Source: Apodemus sylvaticus (Eukaryota > Chordata > Mammalia > Rodentia > Muridae). Taken from it: 64,000 nucleotides of DNA. A model generated the notes under the pieces. That model was not told the origin of the DNA and did not search any database. It saw only the letters and a list, made by a program, of their open reading frames with translations. A program made the translations under genes and the position numbers. Location: NCBI RefSeq assembly GCF_947179515.1, contig NC_067481.1, forward strand, positions 83,838,015 through 83,902,014, in the 5' to 3' direction. Positions 1 to 11,740 of this stretch are shown piece after piece (the first letter of the stretch is position 1; each line of letters starts with the position of its first letter).

Positions 1-395
1 AAATCATGGGAACAAGGAAAAGAAATCATGAAACAAAACGAAGCATTAGAGGGAAGGAAATATGAGATCAATACAAATTAATTTGGAACATATTGGACAC
101 CAGAGAGATCTAGCAGAAATATCATTTGACTGAGGTCTAGATCTGAGGCTACTACTGCCTGTAATATAATGGATGAAGGTAGAAAGTGTTCTATTTTTCC
201 TATGGTATAATATAAGGATATTCCTGACCAATTCTCCAATGACCCTCATGAAGGTAAATGAAATCATGACACAATTCTACTGAAAATCCAGAATTCAGTG
301 CAAGGATTCAAATTCTGCTGTCTTGTTCAACTTCTAAATTGAATGGAAATACTCTATGGGTCTTTAAGCAATTTCAACTCCCATGGAGAAAAAAA
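1..395. other. Intergenic DNA, nothing recognised
   Basis: AT-rich sequence with only short reading frames that lack any recognisable protein family. I see no repeat family, RNA gene or promoter here. Confidence 0.5.
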
Positions 396-423
396 TGTGT
401 GTGTGTGTATATATATATACACA

Positions 424-468
<45 letters not shown>

Positions 469-486
469 AAGAGAGAGAGAGAGAGA
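396..486. repeat. Compound dinucleotide repeat TG/TA/CT/TA/GA
   Basis: A (TG)n run leads into (TA)n, then (CT)n at 424-443, (AT)n at 444-468 and (AG)n at 469-486. The CT arm and the GA arm are complementary and the AT core is self-complementary, so 424-486 is close to a perfect inverted repeat. Short reading frames crossing it are simple-repeat artefacts on both strands. Confidence 0.95.
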
Positions 487-2214
487 TTTACTATGATCAT
501 ATAAGGCGAATAAGAAAGCACTTGTCTTTGTACCAATCTTAAAATGCAGTAATATTTTGAAAAAATGTCAGCAATGTAACCTTCTACAATACAAATGACT
601 AAGGCAACATACAAAGAATACATGATAGGGGAGCTTAATCATGATTGGGATCAAAAGGAATCCACAACATCCTCCAAAAAATTCAAACGTGAGTGAGGCT
701 CTCTTTTTCTTTTAAAAGCACATTTTGCATTAAGACATATGCATCACTGATGTGTAACAAAAGTAAAATATTTGTGGTTCATTAATAGCTTTTTACATAG
801 CCTGATATTCTTGATCAAACTGAAGCACCGAGGCATCTGCTGCTATTACTCACATTGCACACCATGGCAAGCTCATAAATTAACAGCCCTATTTCCAAAA
901 CTAAAACTGGAGCTTAAAAAAAAAAAAAAAGGAAGCTTCCAAAGTGTTACGCTTTTAGAACCCTACTGCCTAAAGTACTTACAGCGAGAGGTGGCTGTGT
1001 GTTTCTCTAACTAAAACTGAAAATAAAGTTGAGAGAATTTTTATTGTATATCATAAAATATGCTGTATGTGTTTGAGAATTTGAGAAGCTTAAAATTAAT
1101 GTGTTTGAGGAAGATGGAAGGATACAATGTTTTAATATCCAATGTGCTTCACAAACCTGAAATGCATTAAAATTACACAATACTGTTACCATCTGCTGGT
1201 TTATATAATGTCAAGTGGTGTCTATTTTTTCCATATTTAAAATTTTGTTTCAAGCCCAGTGAATTGAATTCGTCCAGCAAATGAAAAGCATTCAATTTTA
1301 TTTTAGTGAATAAAATATATCCAAGTGAATTGCTTTAAAATAGCTTTACACATAAAGATATTAATCAAATCATTATATGTAACAGCAAAATCATTTTGTT
1401 GTAAAACCCACAAAATAAAAGAAAATATAAAATGCCCTAAATATATTTTAAAGAGTGAATTAATCCACATAATGAAAGAACATGTAAATTTGTTAGTTTG
1501 TGGTAGTTGTTGTTGTTGTTGTTGTTGTTGTTGCTTGTGATGATATGGATTGATATCAGGGCCTCATACTCATTGAATAAATATTTTATAACTGGGCTAA
1601 TCCTAGCCAAATATGACATTTTAAGAAGAGTCAAATAAATCCATACTTGTAGATTGGATTTGATAAGACAGGATGCCAAGATTTCCTTCAAAACATGGGT
1701 ATGACAGCGTACTTCAAAACTGACTTTATACATTTAATCATAGCCACAAAAATTGCTTCTTCGTGTTTGTTTTTCTTTATTTTTACACAAGATAATTTTG
1801 AATTATCTCCAAAGAACAGGAGGGGAATAAATGATTTAAATACCTTAGTTCCTTTTCTATAGCAATTTCTTAAGAAAGAGTAACATGCCCGACTCAGACA
1901 AGGTATCTCAAGAATATTACCCACCAGGAATTTTCATAGAAGGAGGCTTTTTTGGCTGCATATAGGTCTTTTTGTGTGTGTGTGAATAGCCCTGGAAGCT
2001 GCTCATAGTCATTTCAACCCACAATGTGAAATACTGCAAGGAACAACACCAAGGAGAACAAAATCAGGAAATGGGAAGAGGAAGGGGAAATCCTGGCAAT
2101 CCACTTGAACCTCTAATTAGTTTCCTTTCATTGACGCCTGGCAGGAGAAAAATGGTACATTATTATAGATAGGCAAAAGGGAATTTAGTCTCACTAGTTC
2201 TAGTAGTGAGACTT
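487..2214. other. Single-copy-like AT-rich DNA
   Basis: No gene, SINE or LINE recognised. It holds an A-run near 916-930 and the GTT repeat listed separately. Reading frames are short and show no family resemblance. Confidence 0.5.
1506..1533. repeat. (GTT)n trinucleotide microsatellite
   Basis: About nine uninterrupted GTT units, which create runs of Cys or Asn codons in short spurious frames on the two strands. Confidence 0.9.
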
Positions 2215-2580
2215 AGTAATTTGCTTTTCATTGCAGTAATAAATATGAACAAAGTAACTTGGAGCAAAAATTGTTTATTTTTCAGTTTAAAGGTTATATA
2301 ATCCATCATCTAAGGCAGCCAAGGCAGGAATTTATGGCAAGAGCTTGATGAAGAAATCAACAGAGGGGCACCGCTTACTGGGGTAATCTCTGGCTTACAT
2401 TCAGCTACAGTATCTAGAGAGCCCAGCATATCAGCCTAGGGATGATGCCACCCACTGGGGGACTGGCCCTCCCACTTAAGCAAAAAAACAGGTTTCACAC
2501 ACATATCCACATGGAAATATGATGGAGGCTATTCATTAACTGGGGTTTCCTCTTTTGAAGTATCTCAAGTTGGCAACCAC
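2215..2580. repeat. Old murid interspersed repeat, class unassigned
   Basis: Resembles a repeat abundant in murid genomes. The recognisable blocks are the section with 'gatgccacccactggggg' followed by 'ggccctcccac', and a terminal 'tcaagttgg'. Shorter relatives in the opposite orientation lie at 10275-10412 and 28250-28546. I recognise it from general familiarity and cannot name its class with certainty. It is strongly decayed. Confidence 0.5.
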
Positions 2581-3266
2581 AAGAGGATATTCTCTGTCAC
2601 GGCAAGGAGTCAATAACAGAGAAAACCCACTCACTGTAGGAAAGTGAAAGCAGGAGGCCAAGACCCCATAATCCCTTTGAGCACTTGCCTCTATGATCTA
2701 AACCATATCACAGGAAGTGACCTCTTGAAGGTTCTTGTAGGAGGAACTTAGCCATGCAGGCCCAGCCACAATGCTGGCATATATGTACCTGATACTTCTT
2801 CCCTGAGCCAATCTAGACTCTGCCAGCACACCTAGATGCCTCTGATGCTAGATCAGGCAATGAACTGAGCCACTGAGAAAAAGATAGCATCATATCTAGG
2901 TACTCGAGAGCCAATGAGATGCTGGGAGAGGGTTATAGAGGTTTGCCCAGTTTCTGTAATAAATGATTCTACGTTTGCCAGTTGCCCAAATCTGGAAGTC
3001 CATGTCATTGCCTCTATGCCTTCTTACCCCAAAAGGGGTTGAAAGCAACAGGTTCTATCATCCATCATAGTGTCAAACTGTGAGTCAAGAGATTTTCTGT
3101 TTGTTTATTTGTTGTTTTAACCCAGGGGCCTTTAGAGATCATTTCAGATTCCAACTGCAATATGAGAAAAAGAAGCTCTTTAATAATGGATAAGGATGGC
3201 AGTTCAGATATCCCTGTATCTTCCTGAACAGAGAGCAGGGTAAAACTGTTGGTCCTTATTTGGGGT
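2581..3266. other. Unassigned DNA
   Basis: Somewhat less AT-rich than its surroundings, with an AATAAA-containing stretch near 2960. This could be a decayed LTR-type repeat, but no terminal motifs or homologous second copy are visible, so no call is made. Confidence 0.35.
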
Positions 3267-3401
3267 ATGTATGTATGTATATGCATGTATATATGTACTT
3301 TTGTATCTATCTATCTATGTATCTATCTGTCTGTCTGTCTGTCTGTCTGACTGTCTGACTGTCTGACTGTCTGTCTGTCTCTCTATCTATCATCTATCTA
3401 T
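3267..3401. repeat. Compound tetranucleotide microsatellite
   Basis: Interleaved GTAT, ATCT, GTCT and GACT units. It abuts the 3' end of an old minus-strand L1 fragment, so it may have grown from that element's A-rich tail. Confidence 0.9.
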
Positions 3402-3610
3402 GTTATGTGTTTATTTTTTATTCTTCTCTCATATAGTTTACACTGACTGCGGTTTTCCCTCCCTCCTCTTCTAGCCATCCCTGCTCCCAACACCTCCTTT
3501 CTCCATTTCCCTTCAGAAAAGAGCAGGCATCCCAGAGATATCCACTGATCACGACATATAAAGTTATGATAAGTCTAGGCACATACCCTCATATCAAGGC
3601 TGCACGATTT
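3402..3610 (-). mobile_element. Old rodent L1 (Lx-type) 3' UTR fragment
   Basis: The plus strand carries the pyrimidine-rich block, then 'agaaaagagcaggcatccc' and 'accctcatatcaaggctg', which are landmarks of old Lx-type L1 3' UTRs in antisense. It is 5'-truncated and much diverged. Recognition is from memory of the family, not an alignment. Confidence 0.55.
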
Positions 3611-3927
3611 GGGTTTTCTCTGGAGTCATTCAGGCATGAGAGAAAGGGAGAGTATGCAGAGTAGAATGACTGAGGCCAAGCAAGACATCACCACAATGGG
3701 TTTTATAAATGAAGTTGGGGTTTGTCTGTAACAAATACTATGAAATACAATTGTCCAATATTTTCTGAACTGATAAGCTATTGTTTTCTGCTCTTTGGCC
3801 AGAAGATTTTCTTAATACCCTTTGCCTTTATTTATTTGTTTTTCTTAATTGCTGGATCTCCCAATATCTATATATAGAAAGAAAAAAGATTACACCATGC
3901 TGCACCCAATATTGGAAGCCAGTCTGT
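3611..3927. other. Unassigned DNA left of a young L1
   Basis: Unremarkable AT-rich sequence forming the left flank of the L1 inserted at 3944. No gene or repeat recognised. Confidence 0.5.
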
Positions 3928-3943
3928 CATCTATCCTCTTTCT
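3928..3943. repeat. Target-site duplication, left copy
   Basis: 'catctatcctctttct' is repeated exactly at 7181-7196, flanking the 5'-inverted L1. The preceding t is also shared, so the TSD may be 17 bp. The T-rich end runs into the poly-T of the minus-strand L1 tail, as expected for target-primed reverse transcription. Confidence 0.93.
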
Positions 3944-4199
3944 TTTTTTTTTTATTATTATTCGATATAATTTATTTATATTTCAAATGATTTCCCCTCT
4001 TCTAGCCCCCCCACTCCCCGAAAGTCCCGCAAGCCCCCTTCTCTTCCCCTGTCCTCCCACCCACCCCTTCCCACTTCCCCGTTCTGGTTTTGCTGAATAC
4101 TGTTTCACTGAGTCTTTCCAGAACCAGGGGCCACTCCTCCTTTCTTCTTGTACCTCATTTGATGTGTGGATTATGTTTTGGGTATTCCAGTTTTCTAGG

Positions 4200-5222
4200 T
4201 TAATATCCACTTATTAGTGAGTGCATACCATGATTCACCTTTTGAGTCTGGGTTACCTCACTTAGTATGATATTCTCTAGCTCCATCCATTTGCCTAAGA
4301 ATTTCATGAATTCATTGTTTCTAATGGCTGAATAGTACTCCATTGTGTAGATATACCACATTTTTTGCATCCACTCTTCTGTTGAGGGATACCTGGGTTC
4401 TTTCCAGCATCTGGCAATTACAAATATGGCTGCTATGAACATAGTAGAACATGTATCCTTATTACATGGTGGGGAGTCTTCTGGGTATATGCCCAGGAGT
4501 GGTATAGCAGGATCTTCTGGAAGTAAGGTGCCCAGTTTTCGGAGGAACCGCCAGACTGATTTCCAGAGTGGTTGTACCAATTTGCAACCCCACCAGCAGT
4601 GGAGGAGTGTTCCTCTTTCTCCACACCCTCTCCAACACCTGCTGTCTCCTGAATTTTTAATCTTAGCCATTCTGACTGGTGTAAGATGAAATCTTAGGGT
4701 TGTTTTGATTTGCATTTCCCTAATGACTAATGAAGTTGAGCATTTTTTAAGATGCTTCTCCGCCATCCGAAGTTCTTCAGGTGAGAATTCTTTGTTTAAC
4801 TCTGTACCCCATTTTTTAATAGGGTTGTTTGGTTTTCTGGAGTCTAACTTCTTGAGTTCTTTATATATATTGGATATTAGCCCTCTATCTGATGTAGGAT
4901 TGGTGAAGATCTTTTCCCAATTTGTTGGTTGCCGATTTGTCCTCTTGATGGTGTCCTTTGCCTTACAGAAACTTTGTAATTTTATGAGGTCCCATTTGTC
5001 AATTCTTGCTCTTAGAGCATACGCTATTGGTGTTCTGTTCAGAAACTTTCTCCCTGTACCGATGTCCTCAAGGGTCTTCCCCAGTTTCTTTTCTATTAGC
5101 TTCAGAGTGTCTGGCTTTATGTGGAGGTCCTTGATCCATTTGGATTTGAGCTTAGTACAAGGAGACAAGGATGGATCAATTCGCATTCTTCTGCATGCTG
5201 ACCTCCAGTTGAACCAGCACCA
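4200..5222 (-). pseudogene. L1 ORF2 C-terminal part (direct arm)
   Basis: An open minus-strand frame runs from the inversion junction (starting CWFNWRSACRR) to the normal ORF2 terminus ...SLISGY and its stop at 4200, about 340 residues. It includes the conserved C-terminal cysteine motif C-x3-C-x7-H-x4-C (CWRGCGERGTLLHCWWGC). In a complete element this region follows the reverse transcriptase domain and contributes to RNA binding. There is no native start; the first Met is internal. It is a fragment of one retrotransposon gene split by the 5' inversion, but otherwise undamaged. Confidence 0.9.
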
Positions 5223-7180
5223 GAAAACACAACATACCCAAATCTATGGGACACAGTGAAAGCAGTGCTAAGAGGAAAACTCATAGCCCTGAGTGCCTCC
5301 AAAAAGAAAATGGAGAGAGCATACATTACCAGCTTAATGACACACCTGAAAGCCCTGGAACAAAAAGAAGCTATTTCGCCCAGGAGGAGTAGAAGGCAGG
5401 AAATCATCAAACTCAGGGCCGAAATCAATCAAGTAGAAACAAAGAGAACCATATAAAAAATCAACAATACCAGGAGCTGGTTCTTTGAGAAAATCAACAA
5501 GATAGATAAACCCTTAACCAGAATGACCAAAGGGCACAGAGAAAGTATCCAAATTAACAAACTTAGAAATGAAAAGGGAGATATAACAACGGAAACTGAG
5601 GAAATCCAAAAAATCATCAGATCCTACTACAAGAGCCTATACTCAACACAACTGGAGAATCTGGAGGAAATGGACAATTTCCTTGACAGATACCAAATAC
5701 CAAAATTAAATCAGGACCAACTAGACCATCTAAACAGTCCCATAATGCCTAAAGAAATAGAAGGAGTCATAGAAAGTCTTCCAACCAAAAAAAGCACAGG
5801 ACCAGATGGCTTCAGTGCAGAATTCTACCAGACCTTCAAAGAAGAGTTAACACCAATACTCTTCAAACTATTCCACAAAATAGAAACAGAAGGAACACTA
5901 CCCAATTCCTTCTACGAAGCCACAATTACGCTGATACCAAAGCCACACAAAGATCCAACAAAGAAAGAGAACTTCAGACCAATTTCCCTTATGAACATCG
6001 ATGCAAAAATACTCAATAAAATTCTTGCCAACCGAATCCAAGAACACATCAAAACGATCATCCACCATGATCAAGTAGGCTTTATCCCGGGAATGCAGGG
6101 TTGGTTCAATATACGGAAATCCATCAATACAATCCACTACATAAACAAACTCAAAGAACAAAACCACATGGTCATTTCATTGGATGCTGAAAAATCATTT
6201 GACAAAATTCAGCATCCCTTCATGCTTAAAGTCTTGGAGAGAACAGGAATTCAAGGCCCATACCTAAACATAGTAAAAGCAATATACAGCAAACCGGTAG
6301 CCAGCATCAAACTAAATGGAGAGAAACTTGAAGCAATCCCACTGAAATCAGGGACCAGACAAGGCTGCCCCCTTTCTCCTTATCTTTTCAATATTGTACT
6401 TGAGGTACTAGCTCGGGCAATTCGACAACATAAGGAGGTCAAAGGGATACAAATTGGAAAGGAAGAAGTCAAACTATCATTATTTGCAGACGACATGATC
6501 GTCTACCTAAGTGACCCAAAGAACTCCACTAGAGAGCTCCTACAGCTGATAAACAACTTCAGCAAAGTGGCAGGTTATAAAGTCAACTCAAGCAAATCAG
6601 TGGCCTTCCTATACTCAAAGGATAAGCAGGCTGAAAAAGAAATTAGGGAAATGACCCCCTTCACAATAGCCACAAACAGTATAAAGTATCTTGGGGTGAC
6701 TCTTACCAAACATGTGAAAGATCTGTATGACAAGAACTTCAAGACTCTGAAGAAGGAAATGGAAGAAGACCTCAAAAAATGGGAAAACCTCCCATACTCA
6801 TGGATCGGTAGAATCAATATAGTTAAAATGGCCATTTTGCCTAAAGCACTATACAGATTCAATGCAATACCCATCAAAATCCCAACTCAATTCTTCACAG
6901 AGTTAGAAAGAGCAATTATCAAATTCATCTGGAACAACAAAAAACCCAGGATAGCTAAAACTATTCTCAGCAACAAAAGGAAATCTGGGGGAATCAGTAT
7001 CCCTGACCTCAAGCAATACTACAGAGCAATAGTGTTAAAAACTGCATGGTATTGGTACAGTGACAGGCAGGAGGATCAATGGAACAGGATTGAAGATCCA
7101 GAAATGAACCCACACACCTATGGCCACTTGATCCTCGACAAAGAGGCTGAAAACATCCAATGGAAAAAAGATAGCCTTTT
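5223..7180 (+). pseudogene. L1 ORF2 central part with RT domain (inverted arm)
   Basis: Plus-strand ORF2 section. One nonsense change (CAA to TAA at about 5454, in the RTIQ motif) interrupts an otherwise continuous frame. From Met at 5523 it stays open for 560 codons; its last few residues and the stop at 7205 lie in the TSD and flank. It includes the reverse transcriptase landmarks FRPISLMNIDAKILNK, the HDQVGFIPG motif, TRQGCPLSP and the catalytic FADD at 6483-6494. The endonuclease domain is missing and the C terminus sits on the opposite strand at 4200-5222, so no full ORF2 protein can be made from this locus. Confidence 0.9.
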
Positions 7181-7196
7181 CATCTATCCTCTTTCT
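7181..7196. repeat. Target-site duplication, right copy
   Basis: Exact copy of 3928-3943, directly abutting the inverted L1 arm with no untemplated bases. Confidence 0.93.
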
Positions 7197-10100
7197 AATA
7201 TGTAGTCTTTTAGCAAAATTTCCTACATTGTGTTCAGTCATTTGTGAGAAGTTTTCTAAAATATGGCTTTACTTTGTGGTTCAGACTAGGTTCACATTCA
7301 CAGTCCTGGCTGAACCTCCCATTGCTTAGGTTACTGGGGTGGAGTACCATGATTGGCTTAGCCTTTTAAGCATTAGTTAGCAAAGAGAACAGAAAAATGC
7401 ACTGGTCTGACAAATTGGAAAGTTCTGCTTTTTTTGTTTTTTGCATTTTGTAAACATACTTGGATTTCCAAATCCCCAGAAGTGGTCTGATTTAATTTTT
7501 CCATGGGAATTTAGCAGAATAAGAATTCTTCAGCTGTCACCTGAGTAATTAAATCAATGTTAACTAGACCAATTTAGCTTATTTTGTCTTTAGATCACTT
7601 CATCCTTATAATATTCTATGGAAATATGATCAGGACTTTCAATACAACTTAAAGTGTTCTTAAGCTCCACATTTGCCTGGGGGGGGGGACTTTCAAAAAC
7701 ACTGGAGATCTGTATCCTCTTGAGTTGTAATGTATAGAGTGGTCAGCATCCTTTGTTACTTATTGTATGTCTTTTACTCACACAGCCCTAGAAGTTTGTC
7801 AAGACACTACTTACTGAGTGTACGACTAATAAGAAAGTACCTGTTAAACAAATTTTCTGCCTTTAAAACTTTATCACTTGAAATGATCATAGATTCTTCT
7901 GTGATGTTCTGAGAGGATATGATACATATGGGAATCAGATTATTTAAAGCCACTGTTCCATCTCAGCTTTTCAAAGGACTCATATTCACTAGGAGAGACT
8001 CTGTCCTGAGCAGCCACTACATAGAGGACCTCCCATAAAAAGCAAACAGAGCATCTAATCAATATACAGGTGGGTTACCAGGAAGCTTATGCTAGTAAGA
8101 TGGCAACTTCTATCAAAAATTTAGCTTAGTTTCATGCGGGATCCTGGAATGCAAGTACACATTTAAGGCTGTCTCTGAATAAGGAGTCTAGTAAACTGTA
8201 AAAAAAAAAAGTATTTAAAGACAAATAATTATATTGACTAACTTTATTTTCTGTGTATGGTATGTACTTGTATGCATTTATGTGCACGATAAGTGTTCAG
8301 GAGCTGTAAAAAATTAGCAGTGTTAGATACCTTAGAACTTCAGTTATAGATAATACCAACAGATAATCACATGGATGGTGGGCTCTCAACAGAGGTCCCT
8401 GAAAGTGAAATCACTGATCTTAACTGTTGAAGAATCTTTTCAACCCTGTATTTTTATTTTCAGTGTTTATTAAGTCTTGAGTAATGTATTACACATGTAT
8501 ATGAGTAAGTTCAAGAAGTTCTTAATGGGAATTACCAAAATGGTATACAAAGATACACAACTTCTGGCCATGTAGTTATTTCTAAGTTACTGTGTCTGTA
8601 GATGTCTTCAAAAAGGGTTTATGAATAAGTCTCCAACTTCTTCCCTTCTGTATGGATGCCTCTTGACAAAGGCTAGCTTCTACTAATTTGGTGGCATGCT
8701 TTTTCAGTTAAGATAAAGCTTTAGCCAGTCCCTATGGCAGTGAAATCTATGTGCCCACAGATAGTTCTGTGCTTTATCTTGCTTTTAGAGAAACTGATTA
8801 TTGACCAGAGTGAAGGAAGTTTCTTGATTCTTAGTTGCCATGCAACACATAGTGTGGATTGTATCTTTTATTCATTTTCTGTTGGCCACACACTTCCCAC
8901 TTGTCAGCTAAATTCCTCTAGAGAAGTCAGAATCTCTCATATCCAGACATTTATCTCCATTTCTTGACAAGTAATAATTTGGGGTTCGTGCAAGGTGACT
9001 ACATTAACGCAGCCCCTGTCGAATATTATTTAAATGGGTTGGCTAAAAATAGATCTTCAGTGCCTTTGCTGCTGCCATTTGACTAGGTTTATAGCACTTC
9101 TCTCTTTTTATTTGCTCCTCATTCCCTTTTGTCTAACATTAACACATACGAGGGCATATTTCATAGTTTATAAATAATTCTGATGCCTTTAAAGGATTTT
9201 AGAGTGAAGCTTTTTTTTTTTCTCCTCTTACGTTAAACTAGATTGTTGCTGTTATTCCTTCATGAACCCTATTAAAACAGAAAGCCTACAGTAAATTATC
9301 TTCTGGCAGATATTTTCAACAGACTCCCTCAAATGTTTGGCTTGGCAATGTTTGTTTTATACACACACTGCCCTTTGTGAAGATGTTCTATGTTTGCTTC
9401 CAAGGACAGAGAAACAGAAAGTTTTCTTTAATGCATTCCATCACCTATTGAAAAACTGAAATTGATTGTCACGTGTTTATAGATTTTTGTCCTGGTTTGA
9501 GCTTTTATTGTTGGTTTTTTAATCGCAACAGTTTATCTTCCACTTTGTGTCCCTTTTTACATTGGTTTTGGCCATTTCTGTTCAGGGTAGAGGTAAGATG
9601 AATTTATACATCAGTTAGTCTCCTTTCTACTGTTCCACCAAAGTTACTGTTTATTGAGAGATTTTTGTATGAGAAGTCAGGAATACACTATTAAATTTTT
9701 CTTTTAAAAAGCAGAGTGACATACTCTTCTACAATATAGAAAATGAAATGAGTTCTTGAATATATCCATGCAAATCATATGACTAATATATTTTGTTAGT
9801 TATAAAGATAGATTATCCTACTAGAATAAATCTGTTTTTCTCTTATTGACTCTAGCATGCTTGAGAAATGTATCTGTATTTGTTCCTATGGCAAAGAGTG
9901 CACATTCAAAATGAAAAGTTGGCAGGTAGGAACATGAATGTCAAAAAGCATAAAGCATTCTAGTATGGCACAGGTTCATTCTTTCTTTCCAAGGAGCACT
10001 GCCAGGTGAAAATCAGGACCAGAGGGAGAAGGTCCACAGGCATAGAGCAGATTCCAGGCAATGTTGGCAGGTCCATCCTGTAGAGATTCTTCACAAGCCG

Positions 10101-10274
10101 ATAAGTGAGCAGGAGTAGACATACACTAACAGATGAAAATATTTTACACATGATCTTCATATTGTGAATAATTTAGTAACACAATCTCACAACATTCTAG
10201 GAATTTCTGTGTTAAAAATCATATTAACATTAGTAGGATAATTTGGAACAACAAAAAATGTCTTATACAGTATT
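7197..10274. other. Single-copy-like DNA, no gene seen
   Basis: About 3 kb of AT-rich sequence with no L1, SINE or LTR that I recognise. It holds a short G-run at about 7680-7688. Reading frames are short (up to 77 codons) and have no family features. A MEF2-like 10-mer at 9043-9052 is noted among the rejected items. Confidence 0.5.
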
Positions 10275-10412
10275 TTTCATATTTCAAACCACTTGTGGCA
10301 AAATGGACTAAACCCCTGAAGCTTTAAATCAGCCCCAGTGAAATGGTCTCCTTTATGAGTAGCCTTGGCCATGGTGTCTCTTCACAGTGATAGAAACCCA
10401 ATAAGACAAGCC
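10275..10412. repeat. Old murid interspersed repeat fragment
   Basis: Carries 'gccatggtgtctcttcacag' (10370-10389) followed by 'tgatagaaaccc', a terminal block of the same murid repeat family seen at 28250-28546 and, in the other orientation, at 2215-2580. Decayed; class not assigned. Confidence 0.5.
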
Positions 10413-10486
10413 ACACACAGACTTACTGTTTTAAGCAATCTTGACTTGTTCAAATATGCAAATATAACATCATATTAAAATATTAG

Positions 10487-11740
10487 CTGGTTGGTATATA
10501 TTATTGTTCCTCCTATGGGGCTACAAACCTCTTCAGCTCCTTGGGTCCCTTCTCTAGCTTCTCCATTGGGGATCCTATGCTCAGTCCATTGGTTGGCTGT
10601 GAGCTGGGTACTTTGATCTACCTTCTAAGAAGGGTCAACGTATCCAAACTTTGGTCTTCCTTTTTCTTGAGCTTCATGCAGTCTGTGAGTTGTATCTTGG
10701 GCATTCTGAGCTTTTGGTCTAATATCCACTTATCAATGAATGCATATCTTGTATGTTCTTTTGTGATTGGGTTACCTCACTCAGGATGATATTTTATAGT
10801 TCCATCCATTTTCCTATTCATCCATTTGCTATTCAACTCCATTTGAATATCATGAATTCATTGTTTTTAATAACTGAGTAGTACTCCACTGTATAAATGT
10901 ACCACATTTTCTTTATCTATTCCTCTGTTTAGGGACATCTGGGTTCTTTCCTGCTTCTGGCTGTTATAAACAAGGCTGCTATGAACATAGTGGAACATGT
11001 GTCCTTGTTACATGTTGGAGCATCTTCTGGGTATATGCCCAGAAGTAGGATAGCTGAGACTTCAGGTTCAATTTTCTGAGGAACTGCCAAATTGATTTCT
11101 AGAGTGGTTTTACCAGCTTGCAATCCCATCAGCAATTAAGGAGTGTTCCTCTTTCTCCACATCCTTTCCAGTATCTGCTGTCCTCTAAGTTTTTGAAATT
11201 AGCCATTCTGATGGGTGTGAGGTGACATCTCAGGGTTGTTTTTATTTGCATTTCCCTGATGGTTAAGGATGTTGAATATTTCTTTAGGTATTTCTCATTC
11301 AGCCAGTATTCCTCAGTTGAGAATTCTTTGTTTAGCTCTGTACCCAATTTTTATAAGGCTATTTGGTTCTCTGGAGTCTAACTTCTTGAGTTCTTTGTAT
11401 ATATTGGAACAATAATATGTACCAACCAGTACCCCCAGAGCTCCCAGGAACTAAAGCACCAGCCAAAGAGTACACATGGAGGGACCCATGGCTCCAGCTT
11501 CATATGTAGCAGAGGATGGCCTTCTCAGACTTCAATGAGAGAAGAGTTCTTTGTTCCTGTGAAGGCTTGATTCACCAGTGTAGGTAATGCCAGGTCAGCA
11601 AAGTGGGAGGGGGTGTGTGGGAAGCATGGAATAGTGGAATGAGATAGGTGGTTTTTGGAGGGGAAATGAGAAAAGGGGATACCATTTGAAATGTAAATAA
11701 GCAAATATCTGATAAAATTAAAAATAAAAATAATAACAAA
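10487..11740 (+). mobile_element. Older LINE-1 3' end with 5' inversion
   Basis: Two head-to-head parts of a truncated L1. 10487-11408 is inverted (minus strand): the first part of the 3' UTR and the end of ORF2. 11406-11740 is direct (plus strand): the rest of the 3' UTR to an A-rich tail. About 24 bp ('ggaacaataatat' followed by 'accaaccag', one or two differences) occur at the end of both arms, so the junction carries a small duplication, and 'gga' is shared at the switch point. Several indels and substitutions make it clearly older than the insertion at 3944. Its TSD is not clear: the flanks share only a degenerate AT-rich match. Confidence 0.8.
10719..11408 (-). pseudogene. L1 ORF2 C-terminal fragment (inverted arm)
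   Basis: Minus-strand remnant of the ORF2 C terminus in two frames. Recognisable segments are WGTELNKEFS (the ELNKEF motif), LTIREMQIKTTLR, GCGERGTLLNC and the LLGIYPED...CNKDTCSTMFIAALF block. Frame breaks separate the segments, so it is non-coding. It is part of the 5'-inverted L1 in which the sense 3' UTR follows from 11406. Confidence 0.8.

Larger units (their letters stand above)
3944..7180 (-). mobile_element. Young LINE-1, 5'-inverted by twin priming
   Basis: A 3.24-kb L1 in two head-to-head parts. 3944-5222 is minus strand: poly-A tail (poly-T at 3944-3952), 3' UTR, and the C-terminal third of ORF2. 5223-7180 is plus strand and holds the preceding section of ORF2, from just before the NLWDT motif to KKDSLF. 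In the intact order (compare 20150-20185) the end of the inverted part and the start of the direct part lie within about 5-7 bp of each other, the signature of twin priming. Perfect 16-17 bp TSDs and nearly open coding sequence on both arms indicate a recent event. ORF1, the endonuclease domain and the 5' UTR are absent. Confidence 0.93.

Noticed and set aside
4705..5259. 184-codon plus-strand frame
   Set aside because: Shadow of the antisense L1 ORF2 C terminus, crossing the inversion joint.
3944..7180. Two separate L1 insertions in place of one inverted element
   Set aside because: A single perfect TSD encloses both arms, the arms are of equal age, and their breakpoints are adjacent in L1 coordinates.
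9043..9052. Perfect MEF2-like 10-mer 'ctaaaaatag'
   Set aside because: A 10-bp AT-rich match is expected by chance in a 64-kb AT-rich window, and nothing around it supports an enhancer.
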